Numbered from the stretch's first letter, positions 9,263-18,538 are shown. The stretch: 64,000 bases of DNA from JAZDFC01 sp043808235 (GCA_043808235.1 JAZDFC010000021.1:3089-67088); one strand, 5' to 3'. A program made the numbers and translations. The notes: generated from the letters alone by a model not told the origin.

Positions 9263-10495
9263 ATGAAGACAATTATTAGATTGATGATTTTATTCAGCAT
9301 GTCCCTGTTAACCCGGAATTACAATTGTCAGGAAAATATTAAATCCGTCACAGTTCCGATAATTCTCGATCATAACAGAATGCTTGTCGATGCAGAGATT
9401 CAGAGGCAAGATGGAAGCTGGCGGAAAGTCCGTCTCTGGATTGATTCCGGGAGTCCAAACTTTTTTATCAGCGAGGAAGTAGCCCGTGATTTGGGAATTG
9501 ATCTTTCCGAAGCCGAAAATTCGCCGAACCCGGTATCGAATTTAAATGTGCCTCCGCCTTCCGGTGTGCGCATCGGCGGTATGAATTTGAATTTCGAAAA
9601 TGTGAGTGCGCAAGTAAAATTTCAGCCGTTTTGGCTGTTCAGCACAATGAGCAGCGACGGAAATTTGCCTGCGACCGTTTTGTCAAAGTATCATATCGTT
9701 TTCGATTATCCGAATTCAAAAATAACTTTTGCTCTTCCGGGCAACATACAACCACACGGCAATTCTATCCCCGCATATATAAATCCAACAACCGGTATTG
9801 CACAGATTGATGCGGTTATCGACAGCGATAGCCTTAGCTTCGCAATCGATAACGGTGCTTCGTACAGTTTTATCTCCGCAGAAAAGTTGACGGAGCTTTT
9901 CGACTTACATCCTGATTGGCAAAAAATTACCGGAACTGCCGGATGTGCAAATATGTGGGGATGGTGGCCGGTTAATGAGCAGAATTTTCCGGTTACCCGT
10001 ATTCCCCAAATTCAATGCGGTAAACTGATGCTGGATGAAATTGGTATCGTCGGTGTTCCGAAGTTTTCCGAGAGCGGTCCGACGTTGGGAGATTGGTATT
10101 CGCAGAAAACCGCGAAGCATGTTGATGGATTCCTCGGTCCAAATGCTCTTAAAAACTTTCGCGTTGAAATTGACTACGCCAACAGCCTGGTCTATTTCGA
10201 AAAGATTTTCGAACCGGATTTTCACGAAATGGATTTGATTGGAATTTCAATCCGACAGCTTGCCGACGGCAACTATCAAGTTGTTGGTATCGTTTTGAAA
10301 AACGGCAAGCCGATGGTTGAGGGTATTGAGCCAGGCAATTTACTACTGAGTATTGACGGTCGTAAAACAAAAGACGAGACAATGGGAAAAGTAGTTGATG
10401 CGTTGAGAGGGAAACCCGGCGATAAACGAAATCTATTGATTGAACGAAACGGCAACACAATTTTAATTGAAGCAACGGTGGAACATTGTCTTTAA
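9263..10495 (+). CDS. Exported retropepsin-like aspartic protease with PDZ domain (second)
   Basis: This is a 410-residue protein with an N-terminal hydrophobic signal sequence (cleavage probably near YNCQ; Cys22 is a possible but weak lipid site). The two aspartic lobes carry LWIDSG (Asp61) and FAIDNGAS (Asp196); the second loop has Asn in place of Thr/Ser. The C-terminus is a PDZ domain (MVEGIEPGNLLLSIDG). The arrangement is the same as in the gene at 6363-7586, though the sequences have diverged, so the two look like old paralogues. It is the last gene of the tight run starting at 5118; the next gene begins 84 bp later with its own strong ribosome-binding site. Confidence 0.78.
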   Translation: MKTIIRLMILFSMSLLTRNYNCQENIKSVTVPIILDHNRMLVDAEIQRQDGSWRKVRLWIDSGSPNFFISEEVARDLGIDLSEAENSPNPVSNLNVPPPSGVRIGGMNLNFENVSAQVKFQPFWLFSTMSSDGNLPATVLSKYHIVFDYPNSKITFALPGNIQPHGNSIPAYINPTTGIAQIDAVIDSDSLSFAIDNGASYSFISAEKLTELFDLHPDWQKITGTAGCANMWGWWPVNEQNFPVTRIPQIQCGKLMLDEIGIVGVPKFSESGPTLGDWYSQKTAKHVDGFLGPNALKNFRVEIDYANSLVYFEKIFEPDFHEMDLIGISIRQLADGNYQVVGIVLKNGKPMVEGIEPGNLLLSIDGRKTKDETMGKVVDALRGKPGDKRNLLIERNGNTILIEATVEHCL

Positions 10496-10579
10496 TATTT
10501 TCACTTGCGAATGCAATCAAACATTCAAAGCCCGGAATTACATATCGACTTAACCGGGAAAAATTCAAGAGGAGCAAAA

Positions 10580-11767
10580 ATGTTTTCAGTTTATAAAACC
10601 ATCATCAGCGCAATAATCATTTGTGTGTTTTCTTTTTCAAATATGTTTTCACAAGAAGTAAGTACATTTTTAACCGGCAACGGACTCGACGGTCCCGACG
10701 GCTTCGCATTGGATTCCGAAAATAATTTATATGTTGCCAACTGGGGGGGAGGATCGGGATCCACAGTTTTAAAAATTACTACTTCGGGAGAAACATCTGT
10801 TTTTGTTTCCGGTTTGAATGCACCCGACGGATTGGCTTTCGATCAACACGGGAATTTATATATCTCCAACTACAACAGCGGAATTATTAACAAAGTAACA
10901 CATGCCGGAGATGTATCGGAATTTGCATCGGGCTTGAATCATCCGAGCGCACTGGCATTCGATAAAGAATGCAACCTGTACGTTTCGAATCACGGGAACG
11001 CCAATGGAACAACAGTCAGCAAAATCACTCCCGATGGAACCGTGTCGGAATTCGCTACCGGACTTAATGCGCCGGTCGGACTTACATTCGATACATCCGG
11101 TAACCTGTACGTTTCGAATTATAAATCGGGAATAATTAACAAAATATCTTCCGAAGGAACATTGAGTGTATTTGCAACAATATCGAATACACCCAAATGC
11201 TACATTCAATATTTGGTATTCGACAAACACGGAAACCTTTATGTGCCGAGTTATGGTCACAACAAAATTTATAAGATTAATCCCGCCGGAGAAGTGTCGG
11301 TATTTGCCGGAACGGGTACATCCGGCGGAGCGGACGGACCTGTTTCATCCTCAACATTTAATGGACCGAACAGCATTGCGCTTACTCAGGAAGGAGATAT
11401 GTTCGTTTCGGAATACAATGCAAACAGAATCAGAAAAATTTCCGGCATCAATGTCACTTCGATAAAGAATGAAACAGGATACGTCCCGGGTAAATTTCAA
11501 CTCATGCAGAATTATCCGAATCCGTTCAATCCGTCAACAGTAATCAGTTTTAAGTTATCGGTTGTGGGTGAAACAAAATTAGAAGTTTATAATATACTCG
11601 GTAATAAAGTTGTTTCGCTTATGAATGAAACGAAGGAACCCGGATACTATTCAATTGAATGGGACGGTAGAGATTCTTCAGGCAGCATTTCATCGAGCGG
11701 TGTTTATTTTTATCAATTGGCGTGTGATGATAAAGTCTCTGTTAAAAAAGCAATCCTTATGCGATGA
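10580..11767 (+). CDS. Secreted NHL-repeat beta-propeller with T9SS sorting domain
   Basis: The start at 10580 follows AGAGGAG at ideal spacing; an upstream in-frame start at 10505 lacks a signal peptide. The 395-residue product has a signal peptide (cleavage after NMFSQ), then five to six NHL/SMP-30-type blades of the form 'PDGLAFDQHGNLYISNYNSG'. The last ~85 residues are a Type IX secretion sorting domain (MQNYPNPFNPSTVISF, LEVYNILGNKVV, SSGVYFYQL, basic end). The protein should be delivered to the cell surface or medium. No catalytic site is evident; NHL propellers usually bind proteins or ligands. Confidence 0.82.
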   Translation: MFSVYKTIISAIIICVFSFSNMFSQEVSTFLTGNGLDGPDGFALDSENNLYVANWGGGSGSTVLKITTSGETSVFVSGLNAPDGLAFDQHGNLYISNYNSGIINKVTHAGDVSEFASGLNHPSALAFDKECNLYVSNHGNANGTTVSKITPDGTVSEFATGLNAPVGLTFDTSGNLYVSNYKSGIINKISSEGTLSVFATISNTPKCYIQYLVFDKHGNLYVPSYGHNKIYKINPAGEVSVFAGTGTSGGADGPVSSSTFNGPNSIALTQEGDMFVSEYNANRIRKISGINVTSIKNETGYVPGKFQLMQNYPNPFNPSTVISFKLSVVGETKLEVYNILGNKVVSLMNETKEPGYYSIEWDGRDSSGSISSSGVYFYQLACDDKVSVKKAILMR

Positions 11768-11935
11768 AATAATTGTGAAAGATTTATTCCGATTTTCAAA
11801 TGAATAAATCCGTTTTAAAGTCAGAGCTTATAAACAGCATGATCAAAAAGAACATTCCCGTTTAACTAATCTTAAACATAATTCGTCTAAGGATATGTCG
11901 ATTTTTAAAAATCAATTTCCTCAAAGGAGTTTCTT

Positions 11936-12400
11936 ATGGATAAACAGATGCTACTTTTTATTTTCTTCTTGATTTCTTCATTAACAACGGTTGCCCAGGA
12001 CAAGGTCATATCTCTTGATGATGAAACTGCGATCAGACAAACCGTTTTAAATTACGCCGAAGGATGGTACAGCGGTAATTCCGAGAGAATGGGGAAAGCC
12101 CTTTCGCCCGATCTGGCTAAAAGAGGAATTTTTCCAACTGAAGACGGAAAAGGAACACAGATTTACAATGCATCATACAAACAGATGCTCGAGTGGACGA
12201 AGATGCAGCCGAATAAATTGAAGGATAATCCGGGAGTTGTTGAAGAAGTAAAAATTCTCGACCTTGGACAAAACATCGCTACGGTGAAATGTGTTATGAA
12301 GGACTTCATAGATATACTTCAGCTTGCAAAAATTAACAATGAATGGAAGATATTAAATGCTATCTGGGAGCCGAATACTTCAAAGACAAAACTGGATTGA
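11936..12400 (+). CDS. Exported NTF2-like / putative lumazine-binding family protein
   Basis: This is a 154-residue protein with a short signal peptide (cleavage after TTVAQ). It has the NTF2-like pattern of the putative lumazine-binding family: AIRQTVLNYAEGWYSGNSERMGKALSPDLAKR, then a central strand region and a final WKILNAIWE. An excellent AAAGGAGT ribosome-binding site precedes the ATG. It ends three bases before the racemase-family gene, so the two are probably translated together. The lumazine-binding name is a family label only; the ligand is unknown. Confidence 0.7.
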   Translation: MDKQMLLFIFFLISSLTTVAQDKVISLDDETAIRQTVLNYAEGWYSGNSERMGKALSPDLAKRGIFPTEDGKGTQIYNASYKQMLEWTKMQPNKLKDNPGVVEEVKILDLGQNIATVKCVMKDFIDILQLAKINNEWKILNAIWEPNTSKTKLD

Positions 12401-12403
12401 CAA

Positions 12404-13093
12404 ATGAAAACCATCGGACTTATCGGCGGCACATATTGGATTTCAACAGCAGAATACTACAAGAATATCAATGTAGGTATAAACGAAAAACTCGGCGGAT
12501 TGAACTTTGCAAAATGTATTATCTTTTCTGTAAACTATAATGAGATTGATGAATGCAATAAACGGGGTGATAAGGAAGGCGTCTATAAAATTATTAAAGA
12601 TGCTGCCCGAAAATTAATATTAGCTGGTGTCGATTGTATTCTTCTTTGCGCGAATACGCTTCATCAATTCGCAGAGAGACTTCAAACAGAAATCAATATT
12701 CCGTTTATTCATATTGCGGAAGCAACCGCGAAAGAAATCTCCAAAGCGGGTTTATCAACAATTGGATTACTCGGAACAAAACAAACATTGGGAATGAATT
12801 TTTATAAATTGAAACTTGCCGATGCCGGAATCACAACTCTCGTCCCGCCGGAAAACAATAGAGAAATTATGCAGAAGATAATCGACGACGAATTATCGCA
12901 TGGAATTTTCCGTGATGAATCGATAAAACAATTTCAGCTAATAATGAGCGACCTGGGAAAAGAAGGTGCGCAAGGATTCGTTCTCGGCTGCACGGAGATT
13001 CCATTGCTAATCAAACAGGAACATTCGCCGCTGCCGGTATTCAACACGCTCGAAATTCATTCTCAAGCGGCGGTTGATTTTGTGCTTAAGTGA
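12404..13093 (+). CDS. Aspartate/glutamate racemase family protein
   Basis: This 229-residue cytosolic protein has the two-cysteine active site of cofactor-independent amino acid racemases: LLCANTLHQF with Cys82 and FVLGCTEIP with Cys196. It also has the N-terminal IGLIGGTYWIST loop and a duplicated fold. It probably interconverts L- and D-aspartate or glutamate, although this family (YgeA-like) includes members with other or unknown substrates. It is probably co-transcribed with the NTF2-like gene just upstream (3-bp gap). A 234-bp stretch follows in which I see no convincing gene. Confidence 0.85.
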   Translation: MKTIGLIGGTYWISTAEYYKNINVGINEKLGGLNFAKCIIFSVNYNEIDECNKRGDKEGVYKIIKDAARKLILAGVDCILLCANTLHQFAERLQTEINIPFIHIAEATAKEISKAGLSTIGLLGTKQTLGMNFYKLKLADAGITTLVPPENNREIMQKIIDDELSHGIFRDESIKQFQLIMSDLGKEGAQGFVLGCTEIPLLIKQEHSPLPVFNTLEIHSQAAVDFVLK

Positions 13094-13327
13094 GATATAG
13101 TAACGAAATCTCTCGAGTAATTAAATTCTTTTTAATGTTTTTTATTAACAGTATCATCTAATTCTTGCCACTAATGCTTATATTCATGGTATATGGAACA
13201 AGCCGAAAAACATGAGCCAATAAAGTACTCTGAAATTAACACAAGCTATGCTCGAAAAAAAAGAACTAAGTGGCTTGAATTAGATAATCCAAATTGATTA
13301 TATATCATATTGAAGAGAATCTTTCCT

Positions 13328-13945
13328 ATGCAGACCTCGAATCCAGCACCCGGTGATAATTCCGAATTATTTCAATTCGATATAGATTATTTCAAAGATC
13401 AGACGTTTGAAAGACTTGATTTTCGAAACCGGAATATTTCCGGAATAGAATTTTACAAATGTTCATTCATTGCCTGCCTTTTTGCAAAGAGCAAATTCAA
13501 CAACTGTATAATTGAGAAATGTGAGTTCCGGAACTGCGATATGAGCGTTGCTGAATTTAAAGATAGTTCGTTCTTAGATGTCGTATTCAATGATTGCAAA
13601 CTTATCGGCACTGATTGGACTCATCTTCGTAAACCCATGAGAATAAATTTTTCAAAGTGCATTTTAAATGATTCCACATTTTATAAAATGGATCTTCGCT
13701 CTTCGGAGCTAACCGGCTGTACCGCTCGAAATGTAGATTTCGAAGAAGTGAATCTCTCTAAAGCTAATTGTTCGAATACTGATTTTCTCGATGCTAAATT
13801 CAACGGGGCAAATTTATCAGCGGCGGATTTTACCGGAGCAGTCAACTACACAATCAATCCCAATAACACAAATATCAGAAAAGCGAAATTTTCGCAGCCG
13901 GAGGCGCTGCATCTTCTTGATTCGTGGGAAATAATTATTGAATGA
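13328..13945 (+). CDS. Pentapeptide-repeat protein
   Basis: The 205-residue product from the ATG at 13328 has degenerate A(D/N)LxF-type pentapeptide repeats throughout, in the F-x-x-C style of the McbG/Qnr-like group (FERLDFRNRNISGIEFYKC, then a later ANCSNTDFLDAKFNGANLSAADF). Such proteins form a right-handed quadrilateral beta-helix; some protect DNA gyrase from quinolones or microcins, but most have no known role. An in-frame TTG at 13310 is a less likely start, because GAAGAGA sits correctly for the ATG. The gene ends at a strong bidirectional hairpin. Confidence 0.8.
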   Translation: MQTSNPAPGDNSELFQFDIDYFKDQTFERLDFRNRNISGIEFYKCSFIACLFAKSKFNNCIIEKCEFRNCDMSVAEFKDSSFLDVVFNDCKLIGTDWTHLRKPMRINFSKCILNDSTFYKMDLRSSELTGCTARNVDFEEVNLSKANCSNTDFLDAKFNGANLSAADFTGAVNYTINPNNTNIRKAKFSQPEALHLLDSWEIIIE

Positions 13946-13956
13946 GCGAACATCAA

Positions 13957-13990
13957 GAAACCCAATCCGCCAAGTTGCGGGTTGGGTTTC
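13957..13990. terminator. Bidirectional hairpin terminator
   Basis: Arms at 13957-13970 and 13977-13990 pair over 14 bp with one G-T pair around a six-base loop, between the convergent pentapeptide-repeat and arabinose isomerase genes. The position and stem strength mark it as a shared terminator. Confidence 0.8.
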
Positions 13991-13999
13991 CGAAAAATA

Positions 14000-15478
14000 T
14001 TAAAACGGATTTTCCGAAGAGTAGTAAACGCCTTTCGGATGATTGAAATAAACATCTTCAACGCCAAGCATTTTGCATGCGGAGAATAAAACTTTGCCTG
14101 CGTGTTTAAATGCAATAGCAGTGTGATGCGGGAATCTCTTCTCCAATAAAACGTGGCGATAAAATCTCCCCATCTCTTTTATTCCGAACACACCGATAGA
14201 TCCGAATGATTTCGGATTAACATTTAGCACTTCGCCGTTTGCAACATAAGCTTGTATTTCCGCATCCGGTGTTGCTTGAATTCTGAATACCGAAATCGGA
14301 CCGGATTTAATTTGTCCTTCCAGAGTACCGCGCGTAATATCCGGATCTTTTCCCGGTTCCATCAATCTGTGCATAATTAATTGATGCTGCATAATAGGCT
14401 GAACCATACATCCGGATGAAGTATTTCCACAATGGAATCCCATCCACAGATCGCTTAGCGAATAATTACCAATCTGAGATTTGTTTTCTTCGTACATATC
14501 TTTGGGAACGGAATTGTTGATATCGAGAATTGCCGGTGGAATTTCTGTTGCGCAAACTGCCATATATTCGCTCAACGCCCCGTAAATATCTGCTTCGCAG
14601 GCTACAGGGATACCTTTTGCAGCAAGACGCGAATTCAAATAACACGGTACATGACCAAAATATTTTTCGAACGAAGGCCAGCATTTATTTGCAAACGCAG
14701 CATACATCGATGCACCGAGATTTTTATCCATAAATTTTTCGAGCGCGAGTTCGTACTGTGCAAGTTTGAATAACAATTCGGGATATGTATTCCCCTTCCC
14801 GAGTTCGGAAGTCATCTCCTTAGCAATCTCTTTTACTTTCGGATTATCTTTTTCCGCCTGCACAATATCGAGCAAATCAAGCTCACTGTTTTCCATTATT
14901 TCAACACCGAGATCGTAAAGCGGTTGTATCGGTGCATGGCATGTTAAAAAGTCAAACGGGCGTGGACCAAAAGAAATAATTTTTAAATTGATAACACCAA
15001 GAACAACTCTTGCGATAGGAATAAATTCGGCAATCATCTTTGCTGTATCTTCTGCATCGCCAATCGGGTATTCGGGAATATACGGATCCAGTCCGCGCAA
15101 TCCGAAATTGTACGATACACTCAACAAGCCGCAATATGCGTCGCCGCGACCGTTTACTAAATCCTTGCCGGTATCTTCTGCCGAAGCGGTTACCATTGTA
15201 GGTCCGCCAAACCTATCGGCCAACAAAGTTGTCGGTCCCTCCGGTCCAAAGTTGCCGAGATATAAAACCAGAGCATTGATATCTTTGTCTTCTAATTCAT
15301 CGAGAGCATTCATAACATCATTTTCATTTTCAATTATTGTTTCAATTTCGATTATCGGAATGTTTTTCTTTTTGCATTCAGCTACAACATTCTGCCTGCG
15401 TTTACGCGAAAGCTCAATCGGGAAACAATCGCGGCTAACAGCAACCAATCCAAGTCTTACTTCTGGTATGTTTTGCAT
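14000..15478 (-). CDS. L-fucose/L-arabinose isomerase family protein, probable L-arabinose isomerase
   Basis: This 492-residue cytosolic enzyme belongs to the FucI/AraA fold superfamily but resembles the fucose-isomerase-like branch rather than classical AraA. The metal-site residues expected of an aldose isomerase are visible: Glu295 in VACEADIYGAL, Asp319 in PAILDINN and His residues in the C-terminal third (GFHCGNT). Its start follows TAAGGAG. It lies 15 bp downstream of AraD, in a locus that also encodes AraB and several arabinofuranosidases and has no classical AraA. The most economical reading is therefore L-arabinose to L-ribulose isomerisation, a functional replacement of AraA. An alternative is L-fucose or D-arabinose isomerisation; a GH29 fucosidase is present, but fuculokinase and fuculose aldolase are not. 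Confidence 0.78.
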   Translation of the reverse strand: MQNIPEVRLGLVAVSRDCFPIELSRKRRQNVVAECKKKNIPIIEIETIIENENDVMNALDELEDKDINALVLYLGNFGPEGPTTLLADRFGGPTMVTASAEDTGKDLVNGRGDAYCGLLSVSYNFGLRGLDPYIPEYPIGDAEDTAKMIAEFIPIARVVLGVINLKIISFGPRPFDFLTCHAPIQPLYDLGVEIMENSELDLLDIVQAEKDNPKVKEIAKEMTSELGKGNTYPELLFKLAQYELALEKFMDKNLGASMYAAFANKCWPSFEKYFGHVPCYLNSRLAAKGIPVACEADIYGALSEYMAVCATEIPPAILDINNSVPKDMYEENKSQIGNYSLSDLWMGFHCGNTSSGCMVQPIMQHQLIMHRLMEPGKDPDITRGTLEGQIKSGPISVFRIQATPDAEIQAYVANGEVLNVNPKSFGSIGVFGIKEMGRFYRHVLLEKRFPHHTAIAFKHAGKVLFSACKMLGVEDVYFNHPKGVYYSSENPF

Positions 15479-15493
15479 TCTATTTCTCCTTAA

Positions 15494-16186
15494 TTAATTT
15501 TTCTGACCGTAGTATGCCCCCGGTCCGTGTTTTCTATTATAGTGTTTTTCCGAAATGTATTTCGGTAGCTCTTTAATCTCACCGTTTATTCTGTATGTAC
15601 CGATTGCCATTTCTGCAATTCGTTCAAGTATTAACGCATTCTTAACGGATTCGGCAGCTGTCTTTCCCCACGTAAATGGCGCGTGACCAGCAATCAATAT
15701 TCCAGGAGTGGCAACCGGATTTAAGTTCTCAAATCTTTCAATAATCACCTGGCCTGTATGTTTCTCGTACGCGACTTCAACTTCTTCTTTAGTTAAAAAT
15801 CGGGAGAGAGGAATACACCCGTAAAAATGATCCGCATGTGTTGTTCCAAAACACGGGATTTCTTTGCACGCCTGTGCAAACATCGTTGCATAATTGCTGT
15901 GCGAATGCGAAACACCGCCGATTTCCGGGAAAGCTTTGTATAACTCGATGTGTGTCGGCGTATCGGTAGAAGGACGATGATTTCCCTCAACTACATTGCC
16001 TTCGGGATCAACAACAACAAGGTCTTCCGGCATAAGATGATCATAACTTACGCCGCTAGGTTTGATAACTATGCACCCGTGTTCCCGGTCTATACCGCTA
16101 ACATTTCCCCAAGTGAGAACAACTAATCCGTGTTTTACGAGATCAAGGTTTGCCTGTAGGACTTCGCGTTTAAGCTTTTCGAGCAT
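15494..16186 (-). CDS. araD: L-ribulose-5-phosphate 4-epimerase
   Basis: This 230-residue class II aldolase-fold enzyme converts L-ribulose 5-phosphate to D-xylulose 5-phosphate. The signature parts are LTWGNVSGIDREHG, IKPSGVSYDHL, RPSTDTPTHIELY, the zinc histidines in GVSHSHSNYATMFA and FGTTHADHFYG, and the end IAGHAPFTWG. The length is within a residue of E. coli AraD. I chose the ATG at 16186; the frame also allows a TTG at 16201. It is followed after 15 bp by the isomerase and preceded by the GH43 gene (gap about 45 bp), so the arabinose genes share a transcript with arabinose-releasing enzymes. Confidence 0.93.
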   Translation of the reverse strand: MLEKLKREVLQANLDLVKHGLVVLTWGNVSGIDREHGCIVIKPSGVSYDHLMPEDLVVVDPEGNVVEGNHRPSTDTPTHIELYKAFPEIGGVSHSHSNYATMFAQACKEIPCFGTTHADHFYGCIPLSRFLTKEEVEVAYEKHTGQVIIERFENLNPVATPGILIAGHAPFTWGKTAAESVKNALILERIAEMAIGTYRINGEIKELPKYISEKHYNRKHGPGAYYGQKN

Positions 16187-16231
16187 AATTTTATATTCCA
16201 AAAATTTTACGATACCTTTATTATACGAAAT

Positions 16232-18538
16232 TTATTTCAAGTAAATCATTTTTTTTGTTTCGCAAAATCTATCCACCCCGCCTATGGTGAACAATTTATA
16301 AAAATAAATTCCACTCGAAAGTCCGGAAGATGATGCATCGAATTCAACTTCATAAACACCCGGCTTTTGTTCTTCATTTACTAAAGTCGTAATTTCTCCT
16401 CCGAGGACATCATATACTTTCAAGGTTGTATGTAAAGACGCCATGTATGGCGTCTCTACAGCCGGGATCGAAAATTTTATTTTTGTTGTTGGGTTGAAGG
16501 GATTGGGATAATTCTGATTCAGTTTAAAATCCCGCAGTAACTGCCCGTTTGTTTTTTCATTTGTTGATGTTGTCGGATTTGTTTTATCAAGAAACGTAAG
16601 CCACTGGATATTGAAAAGCTTTTCGGTTCCCTCACCTTTAAATCTTACGTACACATCATGTCTGCCCGAAACATCCATCAATAAATTTGTCGTAAATGTC
16701 TGATATGTATTCACACTTCCCGTACTGGAAATATTAAACTCTGCAATCTTGCTATTTGAATCGAGTGAATCCAGCCACACTTCAACTACACCCCCCGAAG
16801 AAGCACACGAAGCAATGATTGCAAGCGAGTCGGCAGTTTTAACATATTGATCGTTTCCAAATTCAACACCGGCATACAACGCCCAATCGTTATTATGAAT
16901 ATCGGTCAAAGCGCTTATGCCGTTTTTCTTGGCGGTTATAGTTGTCCCGAATTGGTTAGCCGGGCATTCCGTCAATATCGGTGTGAACGCATCGCGGTAA
17001 ATATAAAAATCAAAATACGCCGCTTTATTACGGACATATAATCCCTGCCGTGTTCCCGTAAAGGAAGAAAAATCCGAATACTGATCGATCGAAGTAATGC
17101 TTACGCTTTGTCCAACTTGAATCCAATTATTTCCATCTGCACTGAAATAACCGGTGATGCTGTGATTAACTCTATTAATCTTCAGCCAAACAGTATTGCC
17201 GACAGTGTTTTCAGTTTCATAGATCGTGTTATCAAAACAGAAAAATATTGTCTTTTGATTTGAGCTGTTAACCGAAGAATACAATTTGACGTACGATTTC
17301 TCATCGCCTCTAAGAATTATTAGTCCGGCTTCATCGTTACCTGTCGCAGCATCGAATTCAACTTTTGTAATCAGCGAGTAATTGTGCTCGCCGTCGTTCT
17401 TTGTAAGAGTATTAATTTTATTTGTCTTGGGTGAAAAACGCAGCCAGCCCGGGCGATCGATAAGCGACCACAAATTATTTGTTGTGTAACCGAGAAAAGA
17501 CCATTCGGCATTTAAGACATCCGATGTGAAAAAATCCGACTTGGGCACCATCCACGGAATTCCGCTGCTTGGCAAATTTGGGGCGCTGAAGTATTTATTA
17601 ACCGGGTAATCTCCTGTTGGTTTATCATTTGCATCATAACGAACCTGGTTCAATAGTCCCTGTCTTCCCTGCCCTTTCCACTCACCTTTTGCATAAAGCG
17701 GATGAACAACCCAAAACGTACTATCGTCAATTGTAATTACATTTGAACTGTGATTGGGACTTGTAAAAAGCGAAGTCCCTTTTAACGGATCATTCTCATT
17801 GAAAAAATCGCCAAGCATTTCCCAATCTTCTTCGTCTGCAGATAGTATTCTGCTTCTCATCACTTTTTGTCCGCCGGCTAAATCACGGGCAAATGAATAA
17901 TAATAGTAGCCGTGATATTTCCACATCACCGGACCTTCCGCCCAGCTATAAGGATATGAGGGAGCAGGATTCAACCAATCCAAATTATATACTACGCCCG
18001 TCGGCTGTCCGTCATTACCGAGTTCAACAATGCCGCCGTTTGGTTGACCGTTTTTTACAACGAGGTACCATTTGCCGTCGTCATCAATAAAAATTGAATT
18101 ATCATATCCAAGTGTATAGGGAAGCTGCGAAGGATTTTTTACCATCGTGGGATTACTCCACGGACCTTCGGGTTGATCTGCCGTAACAAAGTGCATTGTG
18201 TTCGATCTTGAAAAAAAATCCCAATACTTTCCGTTATAATAAACGATGTGTCCTCCCCAGCATCCGCCGCCCGGCGCATCGCCGAAGTTCGACCACGAAG
18301 CGCTTACCGGCTGTGCAATAGCTTCCCAATGAACCAAATCGGTTGAGTGATAAATTGTTGGCGTTATATTAAATGACGAGCCGGTTGTGTAGAAATCATT
18401 ACCAATTTTTGTTAATGTACAATCGGGATGATCGCCGGGAATCACCGGGTTCATATATGTTTTGAATGATGCAGACTGTGCAAAAACAAAACTCGATATC
18501 AATAAAAAAATGCTTAGCGATAAAAACAAATTTCTCAT
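16232..18538 (-). CDS. Secreted GH43 glycosidase with CBM6-like and T9SS domains
   Basis: This 768-residue protein has a signal peptide (cleavage after FVFA) and a five-bladed GH43 domain at about 28-320. The catalytic triad is Asp39 (GDHPDC, base), Asp146 (GYDNSIF) and Glu201 (YSWAEGPV, acid). A GH43 C-terminal beta-sandwich follows (about 345-520), then a CBM6-like module (about 545-665) and a Type IX sorting domain (about 675-768). The activity is probably alpha-L-arabinofuranosidase or beta-xylosidase on arabinoxylan; the subfamily is not certain. It is one of only two polysaccharide-locus proteins here with a T9SS tail, so it should act outside the cell. The sorting domain contains a palindromic-repeat insertion (see 16431-16460). 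Confidence 0.9.
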   Translation of the reverse strand: MRNLFLSLSIFLLISSFVFAQSASFKTYMNPVIPGDHPDCTLTKIGNDFYTTGSSFNITPTIYHSTDLVHWEAIAQPVSASWSNFGDAPGGGCWGGHIVYYNGKYWDFFSRSNTMHFVTADQPEGPWSNPTMVKNPSQLPYTLGYDNSIFIDDDGKWYLVVKNGQPNGGIVELGNDGQPTGVVYNLDWLNPAPSYPYSWAEGPVMWKYHGYYYYSFARDLAGGQKVMRSRILSADEEDWEMLGDFFNENDPLKGTSLFTSPNHSSNVITIDDSTFWVVHPLYAKGEWKGQGRQGLLNQVRYDANDKPTGDYPVNKYFSAPNLPSSGIPWMVPKSDFFTSDVLNAEWSFLGYTTNNLWSLIDRPGWLRFSPKTNKINTLTKNDGEHNYSLITKVEFDAATGNDEAGLIILRGDEKSYVKLYSSVNSSNQKTIFFCFDNTIYETENTVGNTVWLKINRVNHSITGYFSADGNNWIQVGQSVSITSIDQYSDFSSFTGTRQGLYVRNKAAYFDFYIYRDAFTPILTECPANQFGTTITAKKNGISALTDIHNNDWALYAGVEFGNDQYVKTADSLAIIASCASSGGVVEVWLDSLDSNSKIAEFNISSTGSVNTYQTFTTNLLMDVSGRHDVYVRFKGEGTEKLFNIQWLTFLDKTNPTTSTNEKTNGQLLRDFKLNQNYPNPFNPTTKIKFSIPAVETPYMASLHTTLKVYDVLGGEITTLVNEEQKPGVYEVEFDASSSGLSSGIYFYKLFTIGGVDRFCETKKMIYLK
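16431..16460. repeat. Palindromic repeat inside a coding sequence
   Basis: Fourteen-base arms (16431-16444 and 16447-16460) pair with one mismatch around a two-base centre; the core is GACGCCAT-GT-ATGGCGTC. It is read in frame as ten codons (VETPYMASLH) in the T9SS domain of the GH43 protein. The same loop is about seven residues shorter in the T9SS domains at 40229 and 50775. I recall similar 'gtagagacgc' palindromes as interspersed repeats in other genomes, but that could not be checked here. Confidence 0.75.

Noticed and set aside
13141..13190. 'TTGCCACTAATGC' stretch resembling half of a dispersed repeat
   Set aside because: No matching second arm found nearby.
13193..13297. Small ORF of 34 codons (MEQAEKHEPIKYS...)
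   Set aside because: No ribosome-binding site, no recognisable family and very short; chance ORF or remnant cannot be told apart.
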